A DNA stretch of 64,000 nucleotides from Cephalotus follicularis (taxonomy: Eukaryota; Streptophyta; Magnoliopsida; Oxalidales; Cephalotaceae). The notes beneath the pieces are model-generated. The model was not told the DNA's origin, did not search any database, and saw only the letters and a list, made by a program, of their open reading frames with translations. A program made the position numbers and the translations under genes. Each line of letters opens with the position of its first letter. The first letter of the stretch is position 1. The stretch spans positions 145,153 through 209,152 of the forward strand of contig BDDD01001452.1 in assembly GCA_001972305.1 (NCBI GenBank), in the 5' to 3' direction. Shown here one piece after another: positions 55,065 through 64,000 of this stretch.

Positions 55065-56255
55065 ACATGTGACCCCAAAAATTAAAATTATATGTTACAA
55101 TCACTACTCATGACCTTATATATACTATTCTAATTAGGCATGAATCTCATAATATTCATCTGGCTCCTTCTCTTACTAACTCTAAGTTTCTCTCTAGAAT
55201 TTTTCTTTCTTAGAATTCTCTCAACGATTGCTTCCAGCTCTACCGAAAAAGGGCTTGCTCGTGTGAAGGTGCTGCACATGTCGGCGGCCCAGGAACTTAT
55301 GAGGACCGAGATGACCTGGCCTTTTCTCGAGGGTAGGTGAAGAGTCGGGATTTTCTGCTGGAGAAGTCTTGAGGGATTATCAAGCTCTATGAGAAATAGT
55401 GTGAGAAGATCTTGGAGTGCTCCAAGGCTTTCTCAAAAGCCTTTGATGAGTTGGACTATCTTAAAAAAGAGATCCAAGATCCTCCAAGTTGATGAGCCTT
55501 ATATGGAGATCGTGAAGTTTAAGCGGAGGTAGATCCCGAGGAGTTCTTCAAGGAATTTGATGAATTTTTTTAGGATTGGGTCCGTGCTTTGGCCGAGAAG
55601 TGTCATGTTGATTTGTAATTTTGCTTTGTTTACACACTTGTGTTTTGGTACTGTATTTTTGTCGGACAATAAATGAAGTTCATTTGCTTGATATTTTTTG
55701 TTTTCATTTAATTTGTTTGCAGTGTATGTATGGACTTCACAAGGATGATTTCCCTAAACTTTTCTTGGTTCCTTTTTGTTTGACTAATCGACGATTAGGA
55801 CTAACTTAACTGAGGGTGCAAACTCAAGTTGCTACCTTTAAGCTCCATAGAGAACTTTTTACCAGGGTGCTTACTAGCTCGATTTTTTGACGGCCGATAT
55901 AGCTTTTAGATATAGCTTTTAAATTTTAGCTCATCAACCGAGGAAATTAACTTGGGATGTTTTGGATTACCCGTATCGCATAAGTCTACCGGGGCAGTAG
56001 TTGCCAATTTTACTCATTTTTTTGGGTGCTTATTCGACTTTTGGATTTTGGCTAGCCAATCGAGAAAAAAAAATATCCGATATTGTATCCTGATGCGCCA
56101 TAATGTGCTTGACAACATTAAAGCTCTAAATGAAACAATAATCATTCGAAAACTTGTATTCATGAAATAAGAATAAAATGAGAGTTACATTTTCTGCTCA
56201 GGTTGATTGTCCTTACTACTGATACTATTTTTCCAAGTTTATCAAGTTCCATGTC
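55065..56255 (+). pseudogene. Remnant of a Tat-type antisense ORF end and 3' region
   Basis: Between about 55200 and 55618 short coding-like pieces appear in changing frames: KAFDELDYLKKEI-type coiled coil near 55440-55480, and DPEEFFKEFDEFF followed by a stop and DWVRALAEKCHVDL near 55530-55617. Composition and order (coiled coil, acidic end, stop, AATAAA at about 55667) mimic the last exon of the antisense ORFs at 25634 and 48062. After 55700 loose repeats with GGGTGCTTA..TCGACTTTTGG and TAGCTTTTA recur. No start or conserved core is visible. Identification is tentative. Confidence 0.45.
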
Positions 56256-56507
56256 TGTAAGCCTTGAGTTATGGATGTATATATTTTTGTTTGTATTTAT
56301 ATAATATTGTATAGTATTGTACTGATGGATGGCATGACATGTATATGATATTATCATATTTTTCCTTTTATGGCTGTTTATGGGTAGTGGGGGTTCAATT
56401 GAACCTAAGGAAAGTTTTTGAGTTTTCCCCTAAGGGAGCCTATATATAGGCGAGTAATTCTCTTTCTTTCCTATTTTCCATTCTAGAGAGATAGTGAGAG
56501 AGGGAGT

Positions 56508-56541
<34 letters not shown>

Positions 56542-56715
56542 ACAAATTCGAGCAAGGAAGGAGTCTTTGGATTCGTGGCAGAGTGCAGAACTTGAAGGAA
56601 AGATCAGAATAAGGATTCAACAGCAAATCTTTCTTGATCTTCTTCCCAACAGTTTTGAGGTAGGTTCTACATATATTGACACAACTCGTCCCACTAGTCC
56701 ATGACTCCATCGGAC
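56256..56715 (+). repeat. Truncated LTR-D copy (+ strand)
   Basis: Starts TGTAAGCCTTGAGTTATGG and follows the complement of 22121 leftwards: TGGATGGCATG, GTGGGGGTTCAATT, a TATA-like CCTATATATAGGCG about 190 bp in, GTCTTTGGATTCGTGGCAGAGTG and TTTTGAGGTAGGTTCTACAT. Similarity fades after about 56715, so only the first quarter of the LTR is present, without its GTCGAC cluster. A (GA)n run (about 56505-56540) sits just downstream of the TATA element. Confidence 0.85.
56505..56540. repeat. (GA)n microsatellite in LTR-D leader
   Basis: About 16-18 GA units at the place where LTR-D at 21840-21870 has only short CT runs, so it expanded in this copy. Confidence 0.95.
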
Positions 56716-56928
56716 AATCCGTGCAAATTTAAACTTAATCTTATTATTATTTTATTTGTTCCAACTTAATCCATATCATTGTCCTCCATTATAACTGTAA
56801 TGGTAAACAGTATATTTGTAGAGAGCTAGGCGCAAAGCACCGAGGTCTGCCTTAACTTCCAGAGCTCTTCTTAGCTTCTTTGCTCCAAGGTCAGACCTCC
56901 GTCCTTGAGGTCTGGCTTTGAGTCTTGA
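56716..56928. other. Unclassified flank left of solo LTR-E
   Basis: Contains loose repeats of GAGGTCTGCC / GAGGTCTGGC that continue on the other side of LTR-E (59883-59975), so the two flanks were once contiguous. No gene seen. Confidence 0.5.
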
Positions 56929-59882
56929 TGTAACACCCCCGAACGGCGGGAGTCCTTACCGGTTCATAGTCCAAAACTAAACATAACCTATCATGAAATA
57001 TAACTCGATTTTATTCCTTTTATCAGATTATTAACTCTTCTTTTATTCAAATTGCGTGATGGTCTAAACATAACATATATAATCTAATACATAGTCTGAA
57101 AACTTTATTCATAAACTGAAAACTTAAACATAAACCAAAACTGAAAAATAATCCAAAGTCATAAACTGAAAGACATAACATTGTTCAAAGGGGTCCTAAC
57201 ATGACCATAAAATAACTAAACATAAACGGTTCCATCTCCTAGATGATCCTTAAACATAGGTGACATCTCGCTCATCACACAGTGCTCGGATGCTGTCCCA
57301 GAATACCTGCCGCATAGAAACAAAAACGCGGCTGAGCAAACCTCAGTACGGATATAAAATCATAAAACATAAAACGATAATTTAAAAGATAGAAAAATAC
57401 CCGAACCTTTAAATGTCATATACCTTATACATAAAATAATTTAACATTATTTTCAAAAGCGAAGGTAAGTAGTCATACAATCAATTCAAAACGAATATCA
57501 AATTTTCAAAGCGTTATTCAATTTCAAACATAATCCAAGTACAAAATCCCAAAACATATTCAAAACGAAAAACAAACAGAGACTTATCTGATTCCATAAT
57601 CTCATCTCAGAGATCCAAAGCGCATACACATATGCGTAATTGCAAGGGGTTTGCAAGGCCCACATGCCAAACGGAAGGACGTGTATGACACTACACAATC
57701 AATCCCCAGAATCCACATCCTTAACATAACATATAACTACAGTCGACCCTTACGCCTCTATCACACGTATCAGATCCATAAATCCACCTCATGGGACTTA
57801 TTCATAACATAGAGAGACGCCGTAGTCAAATCACACTGCAACGGAAGTGTCATGTCCCCGTGCCAGGCCTACGACATACCTATGATACCTCCACAGGTAG
57901 GAAATATCTTTGTGTATATCCTTATTTCAAAAACATTGCTTTATTTCAAAAAACAATTTAAAAACGTAAACACATTTTCTAAACATTTTCTGGACATAGC
58001 AAAATCATTACATAGCATCAACTCATTTATTTTCCACTGTAAAGAGATGATCGTATCATATTTCTTAACATGTCATAGCATAAAGTCAAGAACATTCAAT
58101 TCGCAAAATGTCAACTGACTTTTATTTTCAAAATCGTATCAAATCATAAAACATAGCCAAGTAAAACAGAAGTAATCACATTTGAATTCATTTCAGTAAA
58201 ACCGAAGGAAGATACCAAGAACGAAGAATCCGTACGTTATTTATAAAGTAAAACTATCTTTTTACCATAATAAAAATAGTAGGAGGGTATCAAGGAACGA
58301 AACATCCATACTTTAATCATAAAAAAGTGAAATGGGATAGTTCCAATAAAATCATATAGCCAAAGAGCAGAAAATCCGTACATTATTCATAAAGTAAAAC
58401 TATCTTTTATTTACTACAGTAAAACCGATAGGAGGGTATCAAGGAACGAAACATTCGTACCTTAAGCGATCACAACAAAGATAGACGAATTGATCAACAA
58501 TTTTAAAAGTCCCTCGAAGCACAAAAATCTAAAAGATACAATATCATTCATATAAGGATTCAAGAATCACCTCCAAACATCAAACAATAATTTAGCAGTG
58601 TCAAAAGCATACTCCAAATCATTACAAAACCAAACGGCTAACAAGACTTGAAACCAGAAAATTTACTAGACATAACCAACCGACTGTATCAAAATCCAGT
58701 CAACTGTTCAAAGGTGGCAGTCGACTGTATTGCATAGGCAGCCGACTACTCAAACTGGGTTGAATCCAGTCGACTGTGACAGGGGTCCAGTCGACTGTGC
58801 AAGGCAACCAGCCGACTGTTTCTTAAGACAGTCGACTACACAAGGCGAAACAGCCGACTGTTTAAATGCACAGCCGACTGTTCTGCTCGACAGAACAACA
58901 AAACACAGCAGTTTCAATGCAATTTTTCTGTCAAACTTCCAATATTACAATACCAGATGATCATAGCTATATTCATAGGACTTATGTGATATATCCGTTG
59001 TATTTAAAGCATAAAGAAACAAGAAATTTATGCCATTAGTGATCATGCTTTTAAGAGGCAATTTCAATTCATTGTATACATTCTTATATGATCAAGTTTT
59101 CTGTCAATAATCATTATCCTTAATCAATACCAGTATGTATCATCTACCTAATGCATGTTGACAGGTTCAGAAGCCATGATAGAACTTAGAGTTTCAGAAA
59201 TCAAAACCAAAACACACTAGCAACCTATATGCAATAGAATTCAGATGACATTAAACTAAATTTAATTGCTAAACCATAACAACAGAGGAAAAACAAACCT
59301 GGAATGATGATCAAAGGAGAACAAAACAGATTCTAATCTTGCAGGTTCGGCTACCAGGAGAGGGAGACAAACAATGATGTAAAAACAATAGTCACAGACA
59401 CTTTTTAACTAGGAAATAAGAGGCAATTTAGGTTGAGATAAGGAAAGAAGAATCCAAAATCTGATGGATGAGGGAAGTAGGGCAGTAATTTCGGGATTGC
59501 TAGGGAGAAAGAAAAGGAAAGAATCGGTTTGGGAGGGAAGAAAGAAGAAAACGTGCAGGAGAGGGAGAGAAAATAAGAAATAAAAATAGTTTTGCCAAAA
59601 TACAATATTTGTTTCCTAATAAAACCCTTTTTACCTTGTTTATATTAAAACTAATTTTAATCAATTTAAAATACCAAACAACAATTATTACTTATCTATA
59701 ATTACATTATATCAATTATCCAAAAGGCAACATAATTGGTATTATAAAGCCCAAAACATAAAAGCCCAAAAAAAATAATATTATATAGCCCATAAATTAA
59801 AATAGGCGAACATAATATAACAAAGTGAAATAAAATCAAATAAAAATCCGAAAATAAGCACACGAACAAACGGGGTATTACA
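56929..59882 (-). mobile_element. Solo LTR-E, 2.95 kb, perfect target duplication
   Basis: Plus-strand ends TGTAACACCCCCGAACGG and AACGGGGTATTACA. Flanked by CTTGA on both sides (56924-56928 and 59883-59887). No internal region. On the minus strand an early CT-rich leader (about 59610-59340, complement of GAGGGAGAGAAAAT and similar) supports minus orientation. Imperfect internal repeats with GTAAAACTATCTTT and CGTAC..TTAT..ATAAAGTAAAAC occur at 58240-58470. Contains a CAGTCGACTG cluster at 58679-58882. Confidence 0.88.
58679..58882. repeat. CAGTCGACTG cluster in LTR-E
   Basis: About ten copies in 204 bp (CCAGTCGACTGTG twice, GCAGTCGACTGTA, CAGTCAACTG, CAGCCGACTG four times, CAGTCGACTA), spaced about 18-25 bp apart. 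Confidence 0.9.
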
Positions 59883-60240
59883 CTTGAGCTTTGAACTCTT
59901 CCTATGGCCTCTTCCTCCGAGGTCTGCTCTGGCATTCGGAGCTCTGCCTTCCGCTGTCCGAGCTCTGCCATAGCAGAACATCATCAACTATAGCTCAAAA
60001 TCTGTAGTTCAAATCATAATTATATTTTCTCACTCCCGAAGGAGAAATCAATAGATCATAATTCATCATATGTAGTATAAGCAAGAAAGAAAAGAGTTCA
60101 AAAATGAGACAGAGAATATATAGTGGTTCGGCCCAACTGTGCCTACGTCCACTTCCTTAAGTATCCTTGAGGTTCCACTAGTGTATAGTCCATTTTACAT
60201 GTATGGCATGATCATTTCAGCTATGGCTTAGCATATTCAC
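59883..60240. other. Unclassified LTR-like flank right of LTR-E
   Basis: Contains AGTGGTTCGGCCCAACTGTGCCTACGTCCAC (about 60122-60150), a phrase type common in R regions of plant LTRs. No ORF of note. Confidence 0.45.
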
Positions 60241-60252
60241 TCAAGTATATCA

Positions 60253-60560
60253 TCAACTCAAGATCATCCCATACTCGCCAATGCATGATGATGAAGCTGG
60301 CCTGAATTGCCAGTGAGTAATGTCCATGTCCGTGTTCTGCCTCTGCCGACCCAACTGCTTCATGGTTGGTAGATCAAGAAGCTCGCCATTTGTTGTATCA
60401 ACTGAAATATAGATAAGGGAGCAATAGTCTAGATGACGAAGTGTGTTGGGACAAATGATTCCCTGTTGCTTCCATACGAGAAAAACTGGATGCTCTGAAT
60501 GAGAGAATATGAATGCGTTGCATAAGAAATATGTCATAGCCAATGGAGCTATATCACTAA
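60253..60560 (-). other. Unrecognised open reading frame on minus strand
   Basis: An open frame continues from the 28-bp repeats into unique sequence and ends at 60253. The unique part (..YFLCNAFIFSHSEHPVFLVWK.. and ..SVDTTNGELLDLPTMKQL..) is not repetitive and has protein-like composition, but I recognise no family. It could be a chance ORF or a captured gene fragment. The start Met lies in the repeat array and is not credible. Confidence 0.25.
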
Positions 60561-61440
60561 ACCAGCCACACGGGCTGTGTATCATCACACAGACTGCATG
60601 TCTCATCTGACTAGTCGCACAAATTGTATCTCCTCTGACTCGCCACACAGGCTGTGTCTCCTCTGACTCACCACACAGGCTCTACCTCCTCTAACTCGCC
60701 ACAAAGGCTCTATCTCTTCTGACTCGCCACACAGGCGGTATCTCCTCTGACTCGCCACACTCGCTCTATCTCCTTTAGCTCATCGCACAGGCGATATCTC
60801 CTCTGACTAGCCACATAGGCTGTGTCTCCTCTGACTGGACACATATGCAATATCTCCTCTAACTCTCCACACAGGCTCTATCTCCTCTGACTAGCCACAC
60901 AGGTTGTGTCTCATATAACTGGCCACACATGCGATATCTCCTCTAACTCGCCACATAGGCTGTGTCTTCTCTGACTCTCCACATAGGCGATATCTCCTCT
61001 GACTAGCCACACATGCTGCATCTCCTTTGACTCACCGCACAAGCGATATCTCCTCTGACTAGCCACACAGACTGTGTCTCCTCTAACTCGCCACATAGGC
61101 AATATCTCCTATGACTAGCCACACAATCCGTATCTCCTATGACTATCCACACAGGCAGTATCTCCTCTGACTAGACACACAGACTGTGTCTCCTCTGACT
61201 GGCCAAATAAGCGATATCTCCTCTGACTTGCCACACAGACTCTATCGCCTCTAACTCACCACACAAGCGGTGTCTCCTTTGACTAGCCACATAAGCGATA
61301 TCTCCTCTGACTCACCGCACAAGCTGTGTCTCCTTTGACTCGCCACATAGGCGATATCTCCTATGACTAGCCACACAGGCTGCATCTCCTCTGACTCGTC
61401 ACACTAGTTGTAGCCACACAGGATATATTTTTCATTATAC
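60561..61440. repeat. 28-bp minisatellite, block 1
   Basis: About 30 tandem copies of a 28-bp unit around TCTCCTCTGACTCGCCACACAGGC, alternating endings TGTG and GATA. Many units differ at a few positions. Short frames through it on the minus strand (WRVRGDT..) result from the repeat. Confidence 0.93.
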
Positions 61441-61738
61441 CAGCCACACAGGCTGTAGCCACACATGCAATATTTCTAATCAGACCAGCCACACACGTTG
61501 TAGTCATACACTGATGCAGAGTATCTATATCTCTGCCTCGTCCAGGGGCCGGTGTACCACCGCATGGACACTAGCCCTCATCCGAGAAATTGTACTCAAC
61601 AATATCAACCTCGTCTAAGGGGCCGACATATATCAGCACGGTCCCTAGCCCTTGTACGAGAAACTGAGCCATAGTAACCATTCCTTGCACGAGGGGCTAG
61701 TCCGAGCATTGATCGTTAGCCCCTCGTGCAATCATGCC
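61441..61738. repeat. GAGGGGCCG module, copy 1
   Basis: Non-28-bp module: GCAGAGTATCTATATCTC, CCTCGTC..GGGGCCG, AGCACGG..CCTAGCCCT, ACGAGAAACTGAGCCATAGTAACCAT. It recurs at 62045-62245. Contains a perfect 15-bp inverted repeat (arms 61685-61699 and 61717-61731). Confidence 0.85.
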
Positions 61739-62044
61739 ATATATCATCTGACTCACCATACAGGCTGTGTCTCGTCTGACTCACCACATAGGCGATATCT
61801 CCTATGACTAGCCACACAAGAGATATCTCCTCTGACTAGCCACACAGGCTACATTTCCTCTGACTCGCCACGCTGGTTGTAGCCACACAAGCAATATTTC
61901 TCATCAGACCAGCCACATAGGTAATATTTCTCATTAGACCAGCCATACAGGCAATATTACTCATCAGACCGACCACACAGGTTGTTGCCACATAGGCAAT
62001 ATTTCTCATCAGACCAGCCACATAGGCTACATATCATTAGTCAT
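61739..62044. repeat. 28-bp minisatellite, block 2
   Basis: Second run of the same 28-bp unit (TCTCCTCTGACTAGCCACACAGGC), degrading into ATTTCTCATCAGACCAGCCACA units at its right end, as block 1 does at 61430-61500. Confidence 0.9.
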
Positions 62045-62520
62045 ACATTGGTGCAGAGTGTCTATATCTCCGCCTCTTTCGAGGGGCCGGCATACGACCA
62101 CACGGACCGTAGCCCTCGTCCGAGAAACTGTACTCGTCATATATCAACCTCGTCCAAGGGGCCCATATATATCAGCACGGACCCTAACCCTCGTCCGAGA
62201 AACTGAGCCATAGTAACCATACCTCGCACGAGGGGCCGACGTATTCAAAGCACGGACCCTAGTCCTAGCCGAAAGGCTATTCCATAACAACCATACCTCG
62301 ATCTCTATTAAGAGGCTAATCAAAACTTTACCTCGGTCTCTACCGAGAGGCTAATCACAACCGTACCTTGGTGTCTGCCGAGTGGCTAATCATACCTCTC
62401 ACGAGGGGCTGACGTCCAACGCTCGGATCCTAGCCCTCGCTAAGAAGATCATCCATGGCACGAGGGGCCGACATATAATAGCACGGTCCCTAGCCCTCGC
62501 CGAAAGGATAACATGTCAAC
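62045..62520. repeat. GAGGGGCCG module, copy 2 and extension
   Basis: Copy of 61500-61735 followed by further units of CTCGCACGAGGGGCCGACGT, AGCACGGACCCTAGCCCTCG and CCGAGAGGCTAATCA. Together with the two 28-bp blocks it forms a higher-order repeat of about 540 bp. Confidence 0.85.
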
Positions 62521-62796
62521 AGATAACCAAAAATTTTCCAATAGCTGAGTAACGGATGCCCTGCTGCTCTCACACTAATCATATAATCATTGACCAATAG
62601 TATGCTGTAGATCGAGGCTATGGATTCCAGGGGGAAATCCAACATAACAACCCATCATAGACCAACAAGTATGCTAGAAGAGTGGGCATCGGACGTTAAC
62701 ATCACCATCGACCGAGATGGTATCATTTGTGACAAGTCACATGGCACCCAGCACCGATGTACAAATCATGATATCATGGAAAGGTAACCTCTTTAT
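62521..62796. other. Unclassified spacer
   Basis: No ORF, PBS or polypurine tract seen between the repeat modules and the LTR-like sequence starting at 62797. Confidence 0.4.
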
Positions 62797-63924
62797 TGTT
62801 AGAGATGAAGTGCTATGAGCCAGTGTCGAGCTATTATTTACTTTATCTTGTATAACCGATTTATAAATTCAATAAAGATGTTTATGTTTTATCAAGTGCT
62901 ATGAGTTCGTTTCATTAATACATGCTTTATTAATTGTAAATGAATGTCCTGGAATAAAGTTAGAAAACCAAGTTCATGATGTGAGAGTTGGAATCTCGGT
63001 ATAGTTTATTTTGAATTCTCCTGGTCAAAGGATTGACACTCAGGGCACGATCAATCCGGATAGACCAACACGTACTGTCGGATCGGTAAGTAGAGGGTGA
63101 CTGATCTCACACTCACTCGCATGGATGATGCTATGACAACTACGTGGCTGCTCATTTAATGAGTTCACTGAAGGTGACTGTTGATAGAATATCTGTGTGG
63201 AGTTTTACTTACATGTCAGACAGAATTCTAGTTTTACAGCAGTGCATGTGGTCCTTGTACATGAGCCGTCAATGGATGTTTTGTGCATAGGATGTTGTGT
63301 TTTGATGATGCTTAAATACATATTCTATGAAGTGTATACAAGCATTAGTTAGACATAGTACGCTTATGTATGGATGCATGTGAACTGGCAACAATGAATC
63401 CATTGCTTCTAGTAAAAGAAGATTATGCTCAGGATGATTTTTGTTAGCGATTAAACGCCTGGCCAGGGTAGCCACGATATCAAGAGTGTGATATCATTGG
63501 TTGAATATTATAGGGGCACCTCTAATATTATTTAGGCTAATGAAAGATAGTCACGAGGCTAAAGATTAAATTATTGGGGTCTAACATAATCCGTACCCTA
63601 GATTTAATTAGAGCATTGTCAATGGAAGGACTATATGTGCATGTACCTGTAAATAGTGGTTCACAAATGATTCATATTACATGGGGGTCGTTATGCATTG
63701 CTAGATGTCGATGTCGAACAGTAGGATGCCCGAGATTAAATTGATAAATTAATTTTGGAAGAAAAAGAATTAAAAGATTTTTAATTCGATATATTCAAGA
63801 GAATATTTTTTATGAGATAATAAATATTTAATTGGATAAATTGTGAGCATCACAATTTAATCCTACGGCCAACGTAATAGTAAACCCATAGGGTCACACA
63901 CAATACGGGCATATATTTCCAACA
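62797..63924 (+). repeat. Copia-type LTR, related to 19654-23445
   Basis: Starts TGTTAGAGATGAAG and ends TTTCCAACA. Shares in order with the minus strand of 19654-23445: TTGTATAACCGATTTATAAATTCAATAA, CAATCCGGATAGACC, GACTGATCTCACAC, TGAGTTCACTGAA and GCATGTGGTCCTT. About 1.13 kb. Flanking pentamers (TTTAT and CGTGA) do not match and no PBS follows, so boundaries or completeness are uncertain. Confidence 0.6.
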
Positions 63925-64000
63925 CGTGATGAGAGAAAAATAATTGGGATGTTATTTCCTAATTATATTTAATGAGATTAAATATATAAATATATTTAAT
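63925..64000. other. AT-rich window end
   Basis: Mostly A and T with TATATTTAAT repeats. Nothing recognisable. Confidence 0.4.

Noticed and set aside
60561..61440. CRISPR-like array (28-bp repeats)
   Set aside because: The 28-bp units are directly tandem with no spacers, degenerate, and in plant nuclear DNA. It is a minisatellite.

Overview
This window is plant nuclear DNA, probably from an angiosperm with a large repeat-rich genome. It is almost entirely nested LTR retrotransposons. The support is Ty3/gypsy and Ty1/copia polyproteins of plant type, primer-binding sites matching plant initiator-Met tRNA, a Tat-lineage gypsy element with an antisense extra ORF, and a hAT-type MITE. I see no intact cellular gene, tRNA, rRNA or CRISPR array. 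Every recognisable coding region is broken by stop codons and frameshifts. Species cannot be read from the sequence.

Layout. 1-7350: a decayed chromovirus-type gypsy element (+), with its 5' LTR running in from outside the window and its PBS deleted. It sits in the integrase of an older gypsy element on the minus strand (7351-8210), whose PBS is at 10833 and whose long LTR (called LTR-C) runs from 10849 to about 16810. LTR-C is split by a 2.75-kb solo LTR (12266-15011). 16811-17933: a Tat-type protease/RT fragment (+). 17934-26031: a Tat-lineage remnant (Tat-B, minus) with a 3' LTR, tandem repeats and a decayed antisense ORF with introns. Tat-B is split by a copia-type LTR (19654-23445), which itself carries a solo LTR (LTR-D, 19755-22121, perfect target duplication). 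26032-39280: a second LTR-C copy hosting a complete but dead copia element with 2.2-kb LTRs (26326-36629) and a 508-bp hAT MITE (37652-38159). 39281-40073: a DNA-transposon remnant built of GGATCG palindromes.

40074-55064: a Tat-lineage element (Tat-A) with gag-pol on the minus strand and an intron-containing antisense ORF on the plus strand. A gag-only (TR-GAG-like) gypsy element (42531-46717) sits inside that antisense ORF, flanked by a perfect GCCAG duplication. 55065-56255: another Tat-like tail. 56256-56715: a truncated LTR-D copy (+). 56929-59882: a 2.95-kb solo LTR (LTR-E) with a perfect CTTGA duplication. 60560-62520: a 28-bp minisatellite organised in higher-order blocks. 62797-63924: a copia-type LTR (+).

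The strongest unexplained signal is a set of short-spaced clusters of palindromic motifs with a GTCGAC core. One flavour is AAGCGTCGACGCTT and the other CAGTCGACTG. They recur in the LTRs, and once in the untranslated leader, of at least five unrelated retrotransposon families here. The sequence does not explain them as coding, and their copy number differs between the two LTRs of one element. Order of events by nesting: LTR-C and Tat-B are old, the copia, solo LTRs and Tat-A are intermediate, and the gag-only element is among the youngest (its LTRs differ least by eye).
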